64,000 nucleotides of DNA from Flavihumibacter petaseus NBRC 106054 (GTDB lineage Bacteria > Bacteroidota > Bacteroidia > Chitinophagales > Chitinophagaceae). The DNA is taken from assembly GCF_000974785.1 (NCBI RefSeq), contig NZ_BBWV01000004.1:310001-374000 (forward strand). Reading direction: 5' to 3'. Positions 44,701-52,218 of the stretch are shown piece by piece. How positions within the stretch are numbered: the stretch's first letter is position 1; each line of letters begins with the position of its first letter. The translations under genes were made by a program, and so were the position numbers. A model generated the notes under the pieces. The model was not told where the DNA came from. It saw nothing but the letters and a program-made list of their open reading frames with translations, and made no database searches.

Positions 44701-44782
44701 GTGCCTGGATGGCAGAGCAGAGCAAGAGCAGTAGCAAGAGAGCAGAGAGCCCCCTTACCCAACGTGGCAATGCAGCAATCAT
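41774..44782 (-). CDS. susC-like: SusC/RagA-family TonB-dependent outer-membrane transporter
   Basis: 1002 aa. Signal peptide ending SAIQAQ, a CarboxypepD_reg-like domain (VISGKITDQKDGSPIVGATV, ~31-105), a TonB-box-like stretch NEVVVVGYG, plug domain with GKIAGVQI and RIRGTATIRAGGGPLYVVDG, TKRG, and a 22-strand-type barrel ending in GLNLSL. No N-terminal sigma-regulator (STN) domain, so it is probably not a direct signalling receptor. Co-transcribed with susD. Uptake needs TonB-ExbBD encoded elsewhere. Confidence 0.95.
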   Translation of the reverse strand: MIAALPRWVRGLSALLLLLLLCSAIQAQDQRVISGKITDQKDGSPIVGATVTVKGSTQGVSTGADGTFKISVPASAKTLVISSIGFGSTEQSISATTSDLAVALTASNSNLNEVVVVGYGTARKKDLTGSVATVKEKDFNQGIMSAPDQLIQGKIAGVQILNNSGQPGGATTVRIRGTATIRAGGGPLYVVDGVPLDGRSARPGLNSPGLGNTPDANPLNFINPQDIASMDVLKDASATAIYGSRGANGVVLITTKRGTSGAPKLDVTTNFGFSQMLKQLDVLDGDQYRAALKDYGLYKKDTNDYGGNVDAMDAITRSGFFQNYTAGISGGNENARLRASIGYYDQDGIVQKTDMKKYTASLNGNFKFLENKRLGLDINILTSQTVEHVAPISNDAGFEGSLIGMALQWNPTRPLRNPDGSLNIRKAPFPETNYNPLAMSEAYEDRARTTNILASLSPYFKITNDLEYRFLVSINYGLGNRKAQMANWMNLQGNLDRGWAGILDNEMTTKQLTHTLNYNKQLNKSLYLGATLGYEYMKFDYNGHYQTARDFPSNSLPYWDYMGGSSVASRDMGSFIDPTAELQSFFGRVNLNFKDRFLLTGTMRADGSNKFGKNNRYGYFPSAAFAWNITNEDFMKSSSVVNNLKLRVGYGVTGNQDFPSGASQARYVYTGPGTVRQIQLANPNLKWETSTTLNFGVDYSLFKSRLYGSVEYFIKKTDDLLINSKAVDPAPGYLGWSNIPGTVTNSGLEVTINSEIISKDDMTWTVGVFASFLKNEMNDYFGPPIYTGAITGQGLTGATSQKLENGQPINAFYMGKFLGIDKNGNAQFEGGDPNNVANKYFVGDPNPKTLLGFSTTFAYKKFSATANMNGAFGQEVYNNTTQAVLTINNLATNKNVASSVYVPSLHEVTNAPQPVSTRYLEKGDYFKMANLTFSYQLGKISKYVRNSSVYITGQNLFVITKYTGFDPEVNTPKPVDGVPSFGIEYTPYPSARVFMVGLNLSL

Positions 44783-45254
44783 AATGTTAGAGTTTTGATT
44801 TTTGTTTCTCGTGACGGTTTATAAAAAAAGAGTTTTTAGTAAACATTGTCTTTCGAACACCAATCAAATCGGCAGCAATCTTCAATCTCACCTACAAGCA
44901 TTTCTTCTGATCCACAAGCAATCATTTCACTTCGCTTATTACTTAAAAGGCACCGGAAGATGTCAAAATGCTGCCAGACGGGACAGCTATTTGTTCATAT
45001 TTTCTTAACCTTTCAATCAACAACAGTCTGCTGACTATTTGCTGTGTACAAAGTACATATATCGGGTAAAAATAGTGGTTTTTTTTTAACAAAAACTTAT
45101 TTTTTTTAACCTCAATAAATAACTCCCGGAGTTCTAATGCATTAATTATCAGTACCCTAGTTCACTAGATAAGTACAACCCAATAATCGCCGGAAATCCC
45201 GGTCCGGTTTCTTCGCGGTTCACCAAAATGACAGGAATAAAGGTATAAATGACA
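44783..45254. other. Upstream region of susC
   Basis: No gene seen. AT-rich, with T/A runs at about 45070-45115. TGTAC-AAA-GTACA (45045-45057) is a short inverted repeat that could be a regulator site. If transcription starts near it, the susC leader would be about 260 nt, room for post-transcriptional control. Confidence 0.4.
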
Positions 45255-45728
45255 CTACTCCACGCTGGCAAGGACTGCCGCTTTCCTGGCGGTATTTTTT
45301 GCAGGCGGAAGAACAATCCTGTTCTCCAGCAAACCCGCAAAAGCCTCCAGATACGCCTCCAGGTCTTCCCGCCGGTTCCGCTTCAGCCACCGGAAACCGC
45401 CCGGCAGGGCCTCCAGCACCTCCCGGTCGCTCAGGTATTCCAGGTGATGGATATCTGTGGGTGTCATGCCGATATCCGTCAACGCCTTCATCAGCAGCTC
45501 CACCGGTGTTCCCGTTACCGGACAATATTCCGCCGCAATCTCTGTCCATTCTCCCGGTACAGTATGCGCCCCGGTCAGGATCTCCTCCTTGCTGAAATGG
45601 GTTACCACCTGCAGTAGCTGCCCGCAATTACAGGCACCATGATGCCCCCAGGAATAGTAAACTCCTTCCCTTAAACGATCGGCTGCGGCACGAAGGGCCG
45701 CGATCAGTGTTGGATGAGGATATGCCAT
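45255..45728 (-). CDS. Hypothetical protein (157 aa)
   Basis: Starts MAYPHPTLIAALRAAADRLR at 45728. No signal peptide or membrane segment. Contains GHHGACNCGQLLQVVTHFSKEEI, an aromatic- and Cys-rich stretch that could bind a metal, then EWTEIAAEYCPVTG and a C-terminal helix region GGFRWLKRNRREDLEAYLEAF. I do not recognise a named family. Divergent from the Tricorn-like gene with about 106 bp between. Confidence 0.6.
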   Translation of the reverse strand: MAYPHPTLIAALRAAADRLREGVYYSWGHHGACNCGQLLQVVTHFSKEEILTGAHTVPGEWTEIAAEYCPVTGTPVELLMKALTDIGMTPTDIHHLEYLSDREVLEALPGGFRWLKRNRREDLEAYLEAFAGLLENRIVLPPAKNTARKAAVLASVE

Positions 45729-45834
45729 TGTATCTGTTTTGTGCACCACTCATACCTGAATTCCTGCGGTGATGCAAAGGCGCTTTTTCAATTCAGCCGG
45801 TTGGCTACCTTTAAATCTACTAAATAGCTGACAC

Positions 45835-48800
45835 ATGAAACTTCTCACCACTGCCCTGCTGCTGGCGGCCGGAATAGCCCCCGCCCTGGCGCAGGACAAT
45901 CCCCTCTGGTTAAGGTACCCCGCCATCAGTCCCGATGGCAAAACCATCGCATTTGGTTATAAGGGTGATATCTACCGCGTGGACGCCGGCGGCGGCATTG
46001 CCGTTCCCCTGACGATTCATGAAGCGCATGATATGATGCCCGTCTGGAGCCACGACGGCAAAAGCATCGCATTCGCCTCCGACCGCCACGGCAACTTCGA
46101 TGTTTACATCATGCCGGCCACCGGTGGTAATCCCACCCGTGTTACGACCAACAGTTCCGGCGACTATCCCTACGACTTTAGCCCCGACGACAAAAACGTG
46201 ATCTTCGGCAGCGCCCGCAACATCCCCGAAAAAAACATCCGTTTCTACAGTCCGCGGCTCTTTCTCAACCTCTATTCAGTTTCTGTAAAGGGCGGCCGCA
46301 ACCTCCTGATCAGTTCCGCCGGTATGGAAAATGCCCACTACAACAGCAAGGGAACGGAACTGGTATTCCAGGACCGCAAGGGGTATGAAGATGCCTGGCG
46401 CAAACACCACAATTCTTCCGTTACCCGCGATATCTGGATCATGGAAACGGGCAACAATACCTTCCGGCAGATCAGTGGCTACGAAGGGGAAGACCGCGAA
46501 CCCGTTTTCAGCGGCGATGACCAGTTCGTCTATTACCTGAGTGAAAAATCGGGCAGCCAGAACATCTTTAAGGCTCCCGTCAAAAACCGGATGGCGGAGC
46601 AACAGATCACTCAGCTAAAGAATAATCCTGTCCGTCACCTCAGCGTCAGCAAAAACAACACCCTCTGCTTCACTTATGACGGCGAGATTTATACCCTTAA
46701 CGACGGGGGACAACCGAAAAAACTGACTGTCCAGATCTTCAACGACGGGCGTGCCGGGGTGGACAAGAATATCTCTATCAACGGCAGTGTTTCCGAATTC
46801 GCACTTTCGCCCAACGGCAAGGAAATCGCATTTGTCAATCGCGGGGAGATCTTCGTTACCAGCGTAGAAGGCACACAAACCAAAAGGGTGACCAATACAC
46901 CAGAACAGGAAAGAATGGTGGAATGGAGTCCCGACGGCCGCTCCCTGATTTATTCAGCAGAACGCAACGAGAACTGGGATATCTACACGGCAACGATCAG
47001 CCGTAAAGATGAACCCTATTTCTATGCCGCCACATTGCTCACCGAAACACCGCTGATTGCCAACGCCGCCGAAGAATATCAACCAAAATATTCTCCCGAC
47101 GGAAAAGAAGTGGCCTATGTGAGTGACCGCAACATTCTTAAAGTATACAATATCGCTTCCAAAACTTCACGCACCCTTTTGCCTGAGGGACATAACTATT
47201 CCTATTCAGATGGCGACTGGTCCTTCAACTGGAGCCCCGATGGCAAATACATCATCAGTGACGACGGCGAAGGAAATTTCTTCACCGGCAATGCCGCACT
47301 CATCAAATCCGATGGCTCCGGTGGTATCGAGCATCCGCTGCGTAGCGGGTTCGGCCAGGGCAATGTTAAATGGGCGATGGACGGAAAAGTGATTACCTGG
47401 GCCAGCGCCCGCGAAGGCCGTAAATCACTTGCGAACCAGGGCAGCCGTGAAGTTGATATCTATGCAGGTTTCCTCGACCAGGACCTGTATGATAAATTCA
47501 AACTCAGCAAAGACGATTATGCCCTGCTGAAAGAAAAAGAAGAAAAGGAAAAAGCAGAGAAAGATAAGGCTGCAAAAGATGCCGCTGCATCAGAATCAGC
47601 TGATAAAAAAAGTAAGGATAAGAAGAATGGGGACAAAAAGAGCAGTGCACCTGCAGCACCTGCCAAGCCGGCGTTCCAGCCCAACCTCGACAACCTGGAT
47701 ACCCGCATGGCCCGTCTCACCATTAACTCCTCTTCCATCGCTGACTATGCACTCAGCAGTGATGGCAGCAAGATCTACTATCTCGCTTCCTTTGAAAAAG
47801 GATATGACCTGTGGGTGACTGAGCCCCGTACACGGGAAACCAAAATACTGGCGAAACTCGGAGGCTCCCCCAGTGGTATTGAGATGAGCAAAGACGGCAA
47901 GTCGCTTTTCGTTACCAACCGCGGCTCGCTGGTGAAAGTGGATGAAACCGGAAAAATCACACCGATCGGCATCAACGGCGAAATGGTGCTGGATGCCGCG
48001 AAAGAAAGGGAATACATATTTGACCACGCCTGGCGCCAGGTGAAAGAGAAGTTCTACGATCCTAAACTTCACGGAATTGACTGGGATGGATTCAAGACAA
48101 ATTATGCGCGTTTCCTGCCGCATATCAGCAACAACTATGACTTCCAGGAACTGCTGAGCGAACTGCTGGGAGAACTGAATGCTTCGCATACAGGTGGTCG
48201 TTACAGCCCCAAAATGGACAATCCTGATGCTACGGCAGCACTCGGTCTGTTATATGATGAAACCAAAGGTGGAAACGGTCTCCAGATCACAGAAGTGATC
48301 GCAGGTGGCCCGCTTGACCGCAGCAGCAGCAAGGTGAAGGCAGGCGCCATTCTTGAAAAGATCGATGGCGAAGCGATCACCGACAGCACCGACTGGTCAG
48401 CCTTCCTGAACCGCAAAGACGGCAAAAACACACTGCTTTCCTTCTATGATCCAGCTACCAAAAACCGCTGGGATGAAACCGTAAAACCGATCACCTTTGG
48501 CGAAGAAGCAGGGTTGATGTACAAACGATGGGTGAAGAAAATGGATGATATGGTCAACAAGCTCAGTGATGGCAAAGTAGGCTACGTGCACGTGCAGGGC
48601 ATGAACGATGGCAGTTTCCGCAGCACGTTTGATGCCGTATTGGGCAAGAACTTCGACAAGCAGGCCCTCATTGTGGATACCCGTTTTAACGGCGGCGGCT
48701 GGCTGCATGATGACCTGTACACTTTCCTCAGCGGCAAACGTTACCTGGATTTTGCACCGCAGGGGCACCGGCTGAATGACGGCGAACCCATGGGCCGCTG

Positions 48801-49152
48801 GTCCAAGCCCAGCTGCGTGCTGATGAGTGAAAGTAACTACAGTGACGCCTTCATCTTTCCCTATGTGTACAAACAGAATGGCACCGGCAAACTGATCGGA
48901 ATGCCTGTTCCGGGTACCGGTACAGCGGTATGGTGGGAGCAGCAGATCGATCCGACAATCGTATTTGGTATTCCGATGATCGCCACCATTGGTAAGGAGA
49001 ACCGCCCGACGGAAAACCTCCAGCTGGAACCGGATATCAGGGTACCCTTGAAGTATGAAGAGTTTCTGAATGGAAAAGATGCGCAGATTGAAGCGGCCGT
49101 GAAAGAAATGCTGAAAACGTTGAGTGAAAGCAAAGACAAGAAGGCATTTTAA
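45835..49152 (+). CDS. Secreted Tricorn-like serine protease (S41)
   Basis: 1105 aa with a signal peptide (ends ALAQ, residue ~20). N-terminal WD40-like/PD40 propeller repeats (SPDGKTIAF, SHDGKSIAF, SPDGRSLIY, SPDGKYIIS and others) in two propellers interrupted by a Lys/Glu/Ala-rich low-complexity linker (~565-615); then the S41 core with AsnAlaSerHis at 782-785, a PDZ-like domain (ITEVIAGGPLDRSSSKVKAGAIL), nucleophile Ser1003 in SESNYSDAF and Glu1060 in TENLQLEPDI, matching the tricorn tetrad. The propellers are expected to gate peptides to the active site. A strong terminator follows. Confidence 0.9.
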   Translation: MKLLTTALLLAAGIAPALAQDNPLWLRYPAISPDGKTIAFGYKGDIYRVDAGGGIAVPLTIHEAHDMMPVWSHDGKSIAFASDRHGNFDVYIMPATGGNPTRVTTNSSGDYPYDFSPDDKNVIFGSARNIPEKNIRFYSPRLFLNLYSVSVKGGRNLLISSAGMENAHYNSKGTELVFQDRKGYEDAWRKHHNSSVTRDIWIMETGNNTFRQISGYEGEDREPVFSGDDQFVYYLSEKSGSQNIFKAPVKNRMAEQQITQLKNNPVRHLSVSKNNTLCFTYDGEIYTLNDGGQPKKLTVQIFNDGRAGVDKNISINGSVSEFALSPNGKEIAFVNRGEIFVTSVEGTQTKRVTNTPEQERMVEWSPDGRSLIYSAERNENWDIYTATISRKDEPYFYAATLLTETPLIANAAEEYQPKYSPDGKEVAYVSDRNILKVYNIASKTSRTLLPEGHNYSYSDGDWSFNWSPDGKYIISDDGEGNFFTGNAALIKSDGSGGIEHPLRSGFGQGNVKWAMDGKVITWASAREGRKSLANQGSREVDIYAGFLDQDLYDKFKLSKDDYALLKEKEEKEKAEKDKAAKDAAASESADKKSKDKKNGDKKSSAPAAPAKPAFQPNLDNLDTRMARLTINSSSIADYALSSDGSKIYYLASFEKGYDLWVTEPRTRETKILAKLGGSPSGIEMSKDGKSLFVTNRGSLVKVDETGKITPIGINGEMVLDAAKEREYIFDHAWRQVKEKFYDPKLHGIDWDGFKTNYARFLPHISNNYDFQELLSELLGELNASHTGGRYSPKMDNPDATAALGLLYDETKGGNGLQITEVIAGGPLDRSSSKVKAGAILEKIDGEAITDSTDWSAFLNRKDGKNTLLSFYDPATKNRWDETVKPITFGEEAGLMYKRWVKKMDDMVNKLSDGKVGYVHVQGMNDGSFRSTFDAVLGKNFDKQALIVDTRFNGGGWLHDDLYTFLSGKRYLDFAPQGHRLNDGEPMGRWSKPSCVLMSESNYSDAFIFPYVYKQNGTGKLIGMPVPGTGTAVWWEQQIDPTIVFGIPMIATIGKENRPTENLQLEPDIRVPLKYEEFLNGKDAQIEAAVKEMLKTLSESKDKKAF

Positions 49153-49162
49153 GTTTACCGCG

Positions 49163-49188
49163 CCCTCCGAAGCTTTAGCGTAGGTGGG
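49163..49188. repeat. REP-like element with CGAAGCTTTAGCG core, copy 2
   Basis: Core at 49168-49180 flanked by CCCTC and GTGGG, 10 nt after the protease stop. Identical 13-bp core to that at 486-498, in the same orientation and the same place relative to a gene end. Confidence 0.45.
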
Positions 49189-49195
49189 GAAGTTT

Positions 49196-49233
49196 AACAG
49201 TTGGGTCCCCGGGTGGGGACCCAACTGTTTTAT
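49196..49233 (+). terminator. Terminator of the Tricorn-like gene
   Basis: Perfect 15-bp stem AACAGTTGGGTCCCC (49196-49210) / GGGGACCCAACTGTT (49215-49229), loop GGGT, then TTAT. Confidence 0.85.
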
Positions 49234-49370
49234 GGGGTACCCTGTTGAACATCGTTTTATTGGATTTTCTGTTGACTATATGTTTTGTGCTTTACTGATT
49301 TTGGATTTGAGCTCCTCTGTTTCGGGATGTAAAACTGGGTTTTATACAGAAACAAGGCCGGTCTTTTCTG

Positions 49371-49411
49371 GGTAGGAAGGTACTAGCAAGGTAGTAGGAA
49401 GGTAGTAGGAA
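49371..49411. repeat. 11-bp tandem repeat array (GGTAGTAGGAA)n
   Basis: Units start at 49379 (GGTACTAGCAA), 49390 and 49401 (both GGTAGTAGGAA), with a shortened GGTAGGAA before them. The period equals that of the arrays at 570 and 710, but the sequence differs. Confidence 0.85.
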
Positions 49412-49561
49412 GGATAAGAACCACCTACAAACCCCGAACACCCTCCCTTCAGATACGGTTACCATCCAAAAGGAAAGGTATTTGATGCCGCTGTCAACTT
49501 TACCATTTCGTTTGTACTAGTTTTCCCATCAGTTCGTTAGTTTGGTGACAACAAACCATCC

Positions 49562-50656
49562 ATGCTGAAACCAATTTTGTCGTACCTCACTGTCTTCCTA
49601 TGTCTTTTTATCGTAAACGTTCAGGCTCAGACGATTACCGGCGTCTGGCGGGGAAAGGTCAACCGCCAGCAGACGGAACTGAAACTGGTCAAAAACGGTG
49701 ACCAGCTGGTCGGGGTAGCCTATTATTACTCAGGAAAAAATCAATACAAAAAATATAGCGTGAAGGGCCATTTCGACCCGGAAACCAATGGGGTGATCTG
49801 GTGGGATGAAGTATTGCTGGAAGAACAGAAATCCAGGTTGCCGCTGTCTTTAAAGGCAAATCCTGATGCACAGCTGATGGTTGCGGATTTTAATTGTCCC
49901 GGTGCCGATGAAATGCTCCTGGATGGCAACAGTACGTCGCGTGACGATAAATCGAAAAAACATGGTACGCTTCACCTGGAGAAGACCAGCGATACCATGT
50001 TCCCGGATGAATGGGATGAGATCATAGAGAACTATTTCGTAGGCGCCAATGATCCGGAACTCATCGACAGCATCTACCGGTACAGCCTGGCAGCCAATTT
50101 TCCCGATGAGGAGTCTGCTGATCTGCCTCCCGCAGCAGTAAGACAGGATCGCCCCGCCGGGCCTTCCGGAAATGCTGTTGTAGCAGCTCCCCTACCGGCA
50201 AAGACAGCAACGGCTGCAACAGCTCCGGTTGTAACACCACCTGCTGCAACTGCGCCGGCAACGGTGGCGGCCGCGGCACCCAAAACACCCAATCTGACCA
50301 AATTCAGCACCCGTAAAAATGTGCTGCAGACCGTCATCCCGATAACGGCAAAAACCATCGAACTGCGCTTCTATGACAATGCGCAGGTCGATGGTGATTC
50401 CATTGCGTTATTCCTCAATGGCAAGCTGTTACTGGAGCACATCCTGCTTACAGAACAGCCCTACACGGTTAAACTTGATGCCAGCGAACTGGGCGCCGAC
50501 AATGAACTGGTGATGGTGGCCGAAAACCTTGGCAGTATACCTCCCAATACTTCGTTCATGGTGGCGATCGTAGGCGACAAAAGGTATGAAGCCCGTCTCT
50601 TTGCCAACGAGAACAGCAGTGCACTGATCCGCATCATCCGCGAACAGGAAAAATAA
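49562..50656 (+). CDS. Secreted protein of unknown function with Pro/Ala/Thr linker
   Basis: 364 aa. Signal peptide (SYLTVFLCLFIVNVQAQ), an N-terminal beta-rich domain (TITGVWRGKVNRQQTELKL ... GVIWWDEV) reminiscent of lipocalin-like or TIGR-type extracellular folds, a low-complexity linker rich in Ala, Pro and Thr (~205-245), and a C-terminal beta domain (TIELRFYDNAQVDGDSIALFLNGK ... ENLGSIPPN). No lipobox. No family recognised. Its stop lies 3 nt before that of the convergent methyltransferase. Confidence 0.7.
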   Translation: MLKPILSYLTVFLCLFIVNVQAQTITGVWRGKVNRQQTELKLVKNGDQLVGVAYYYSGKNQYKKYSVKGHFDPETNGVIWWDEVLLEEQKSRLPLSLKANPDAQLMVADFNCPGADEMLLDGNSTSRDDKSKKHGTLHLEKTSDTMFPDEWDEIIENYFVGANDPELIDSIYRYSLAANFPDEESADLPPAAVRQDRPAGPSGNAVVAAPLPAKTATAATAPVVTPPAATAPATVAAAAPKTPNLTKFSTRKNVLQTVIPITAKTIELRFYDNAQVDGDSIALFLNGKLLLEHILLTEQPYTVKLDASELGADNELVMVAENLGSIPPNTSFMVAIVGDKRYEARLFANENSSALIRIIREQEK

Positions 50657-50659
50657 CCG

Positions 50660-51751
50660 TTATTTTCTCACTTCAAAAACGCGGTTAAAGGGTGTTTCTG
50701 CGGCCCTGCGGAAGCGCTTGAAGCCGGCTTTATTGCTAACTTCTTCCAATGCCTGGTCGCTGGCAACGGTTCCCAGCACGTATCCGCCAGAGGCCATGGC
50801 GTTCGGGGAGCAGCACAACACTGATGCGCCGGAATAGACCCTGCCTACGGGGTTCAGGTTCTCCACAGCTTTCCTTCCGGCCATGGGCTCCACGAGCATG
50901 ATGGTGCCGTCATCTTTCAGCACTTCCCTTGCGTGGGCCATGGCGCCCACGGGATCACCCATATCATGGAGGCAGTCAAAATAAGCGATCAGGTCAAACT
51001 GGCGGTCTGGAAACTTCTGAGCACTGCCGACATCAAAGCGAACGTTTTTGAGCCCTTCTTCACCGGCCAGCGCATTGGCCCTTTCGATGGAAGGCACGTG
51101 GTTATCGTAACCAACAAAATTAGATTGCGGGAAGGCCCGGGCCATGATCATTGTACTGATGCCATGCCCACAGCCGATATCAGCTACCAGGGCGCCTTTC
51201 TTGAGTTTGTCCACCACACCCTCCAGCGCAGGCAGCCACTGGGCTACCAGGTTACCGGTGTAACCCGGACGGAAAAATCTTTCGGTGCCTTCAAAGAGTC
51301 CATGGTGATGTTCTCCCCACAACATGCCCGCACCTGTTTTGAACAGTTCGGTGATGCGCTCCTCTGCTTTCTGCATGGAGCTGATCACCTGGAATCCCCC
51401 GGCAACATAAAAGGGGCTGTTTTCATCGGTGAGCGCAACGGCATGTTCGTCCGGAAGGCGGTATGTACCTTTCTTTTCATCAAATTCAATGTATCCGCCG
51501 GCGGCCTGGTTGATCAGCCATTCCCGCACATACCGTTCGGTTGTGTTGGTTTTTTTGGCCAGATCTGCCGCCGTTACCGGACCGGCAAATGCCATGGCTT
51601 TGTACAATCCCAGTTTGTCGCCGATAAAACTGAGGGTGATACTGAGGGAAGAACCGAAATCGCTGACTACTTTGTTCAGGAAGCTCTCCATCTTACCCAT
51701 GTCGATGGCGGGAGCACCCGCAGTTTTTGCTGAAGTTGTTGCTGTTTCCAT
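50660..51751 (-). CDS. SAM-dependent methyltransferase with N-terminal winged helix
   Basis: 363 aa starting METATTSAKT at 51751. An N-terminal winged-helix/dimerisation segment (SLSITLSFIGDKLGLYKAMA ... VREWLINQAAGGYIEFDEKKGTYRL) is followed by a class I methyltransferase domain: SAM motif I VADIGCGHGIST, acidic residue in VGYDNH, and FDLIAYFDCLHDMGDP. Layout resembles small-molecule O-methyltransferases and Rv2258c-like proteins. The substrate is unknown and there is no biosynthetic neighbour. Confidence 0.85.
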   Translation of the reverse strand: METATTSAKTAGAPAIDMGKMESFLNKVVSDFGSSLSITLSFIGDKLGLYKAMAFAGPVTAADLAKKTNTTERYVREWLINQAAGGYIEFDEKKGTYRLPDEHAVALTDENSPFYVAGGFQVISSMQKAEERITELFKTGAGMLWGEHHHGLFEGTERFFRPGYTGNLVAQWLPALEGVVDKLKKGALVADIGCGHGISTMIMARAFPQSNFVGYDNHVPSIERANALAGEEGLKNVRFDVGSAQKFPDRQFDLIAYFDCLHDMGDPVGAMAHAREVLKDDGTIMLVEPMAGRKAVENLNPVGRVYSGASVLCCSPNAMASGGYVLGTVASDQALEEVSNKAGFKRFRRAAETPFNRVFEVRK

Positions 51752-52218
51752 ACCAGTATTTTTTTTGAGGACAACTAAGTTATTCTCCCAGCCCGCGAAG
51801 CACGCCTTTTGTGAAGGAGTTACCGCCTTCATTTGACACATTTTTAAACCAACCAGACAGCCGGGTATCTGGGATATGCCAGACGGGTAGAAATCAAATC
51901 AATGGGCAAAAGAAAGTCCCGCCTGGACGGGCGGGACAAATTTTTTTCCGGGACGAGTTACAACCAGTGGGCATCATAGGTATCGGCTGTTCTTTCATAG
52001 GATCAGTTTCCATGCCCGGATAAGGATTGTGCTTTCAATGGATAATGGATACATCGCTTTCAAAGGATCTGGATCAACTTAGGACGGACAAAAACGCTTG
52101 CGGAACAAAATTGCGTTACCTGCAGTCATCTGCCGAAACACTTCGATCAATCCCCTGCTTTTTTCGATTTTTGGGCGCGGAGCAGGGATTTTCATCAGTT
52201 CCCCTGCCCCGCGGGATA
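51752..52218. other. Non-coding stretch between methyltransferase and leuS
   Basis: No supported gene. The only clear structure is a GC-rich hairpin at 51916-51937. Confidence 0.55.
51916..51947. terminator. GC-rich hairpin with flanking T runs
   Basis: Perfect stem GTCCCGCC (51916-51923) / GGCGGGAC (51930-51937) with a 6-nt loop; followed by AAATTTTTTT on plus and TTTCTTTT on minus. Most likely the leuS terminator, although it lies about 280 nt after the leuS stop. Confidence 0.6.

Larger units (their letters stand above)
49153..49561. other. Non-coding stretch after the Tricorn-like gene
   Basis: Holds a CGAAGCTTTAGCG element, a perfect 15-bp terminator hairpin and an 11-bp tandem array at 49371-49411. 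No gene seen; the short open frame at the start lacks any support. Confidence 0.65.

Noticed and set aside
45045-45057. TGTAC-AAA-GTACA as the susC promoter
   Set aside because: The minus-strand TACTTTG is one base short of TAnnTTTG and no -33 partner was seen, so it is kept only as a possible binding site.
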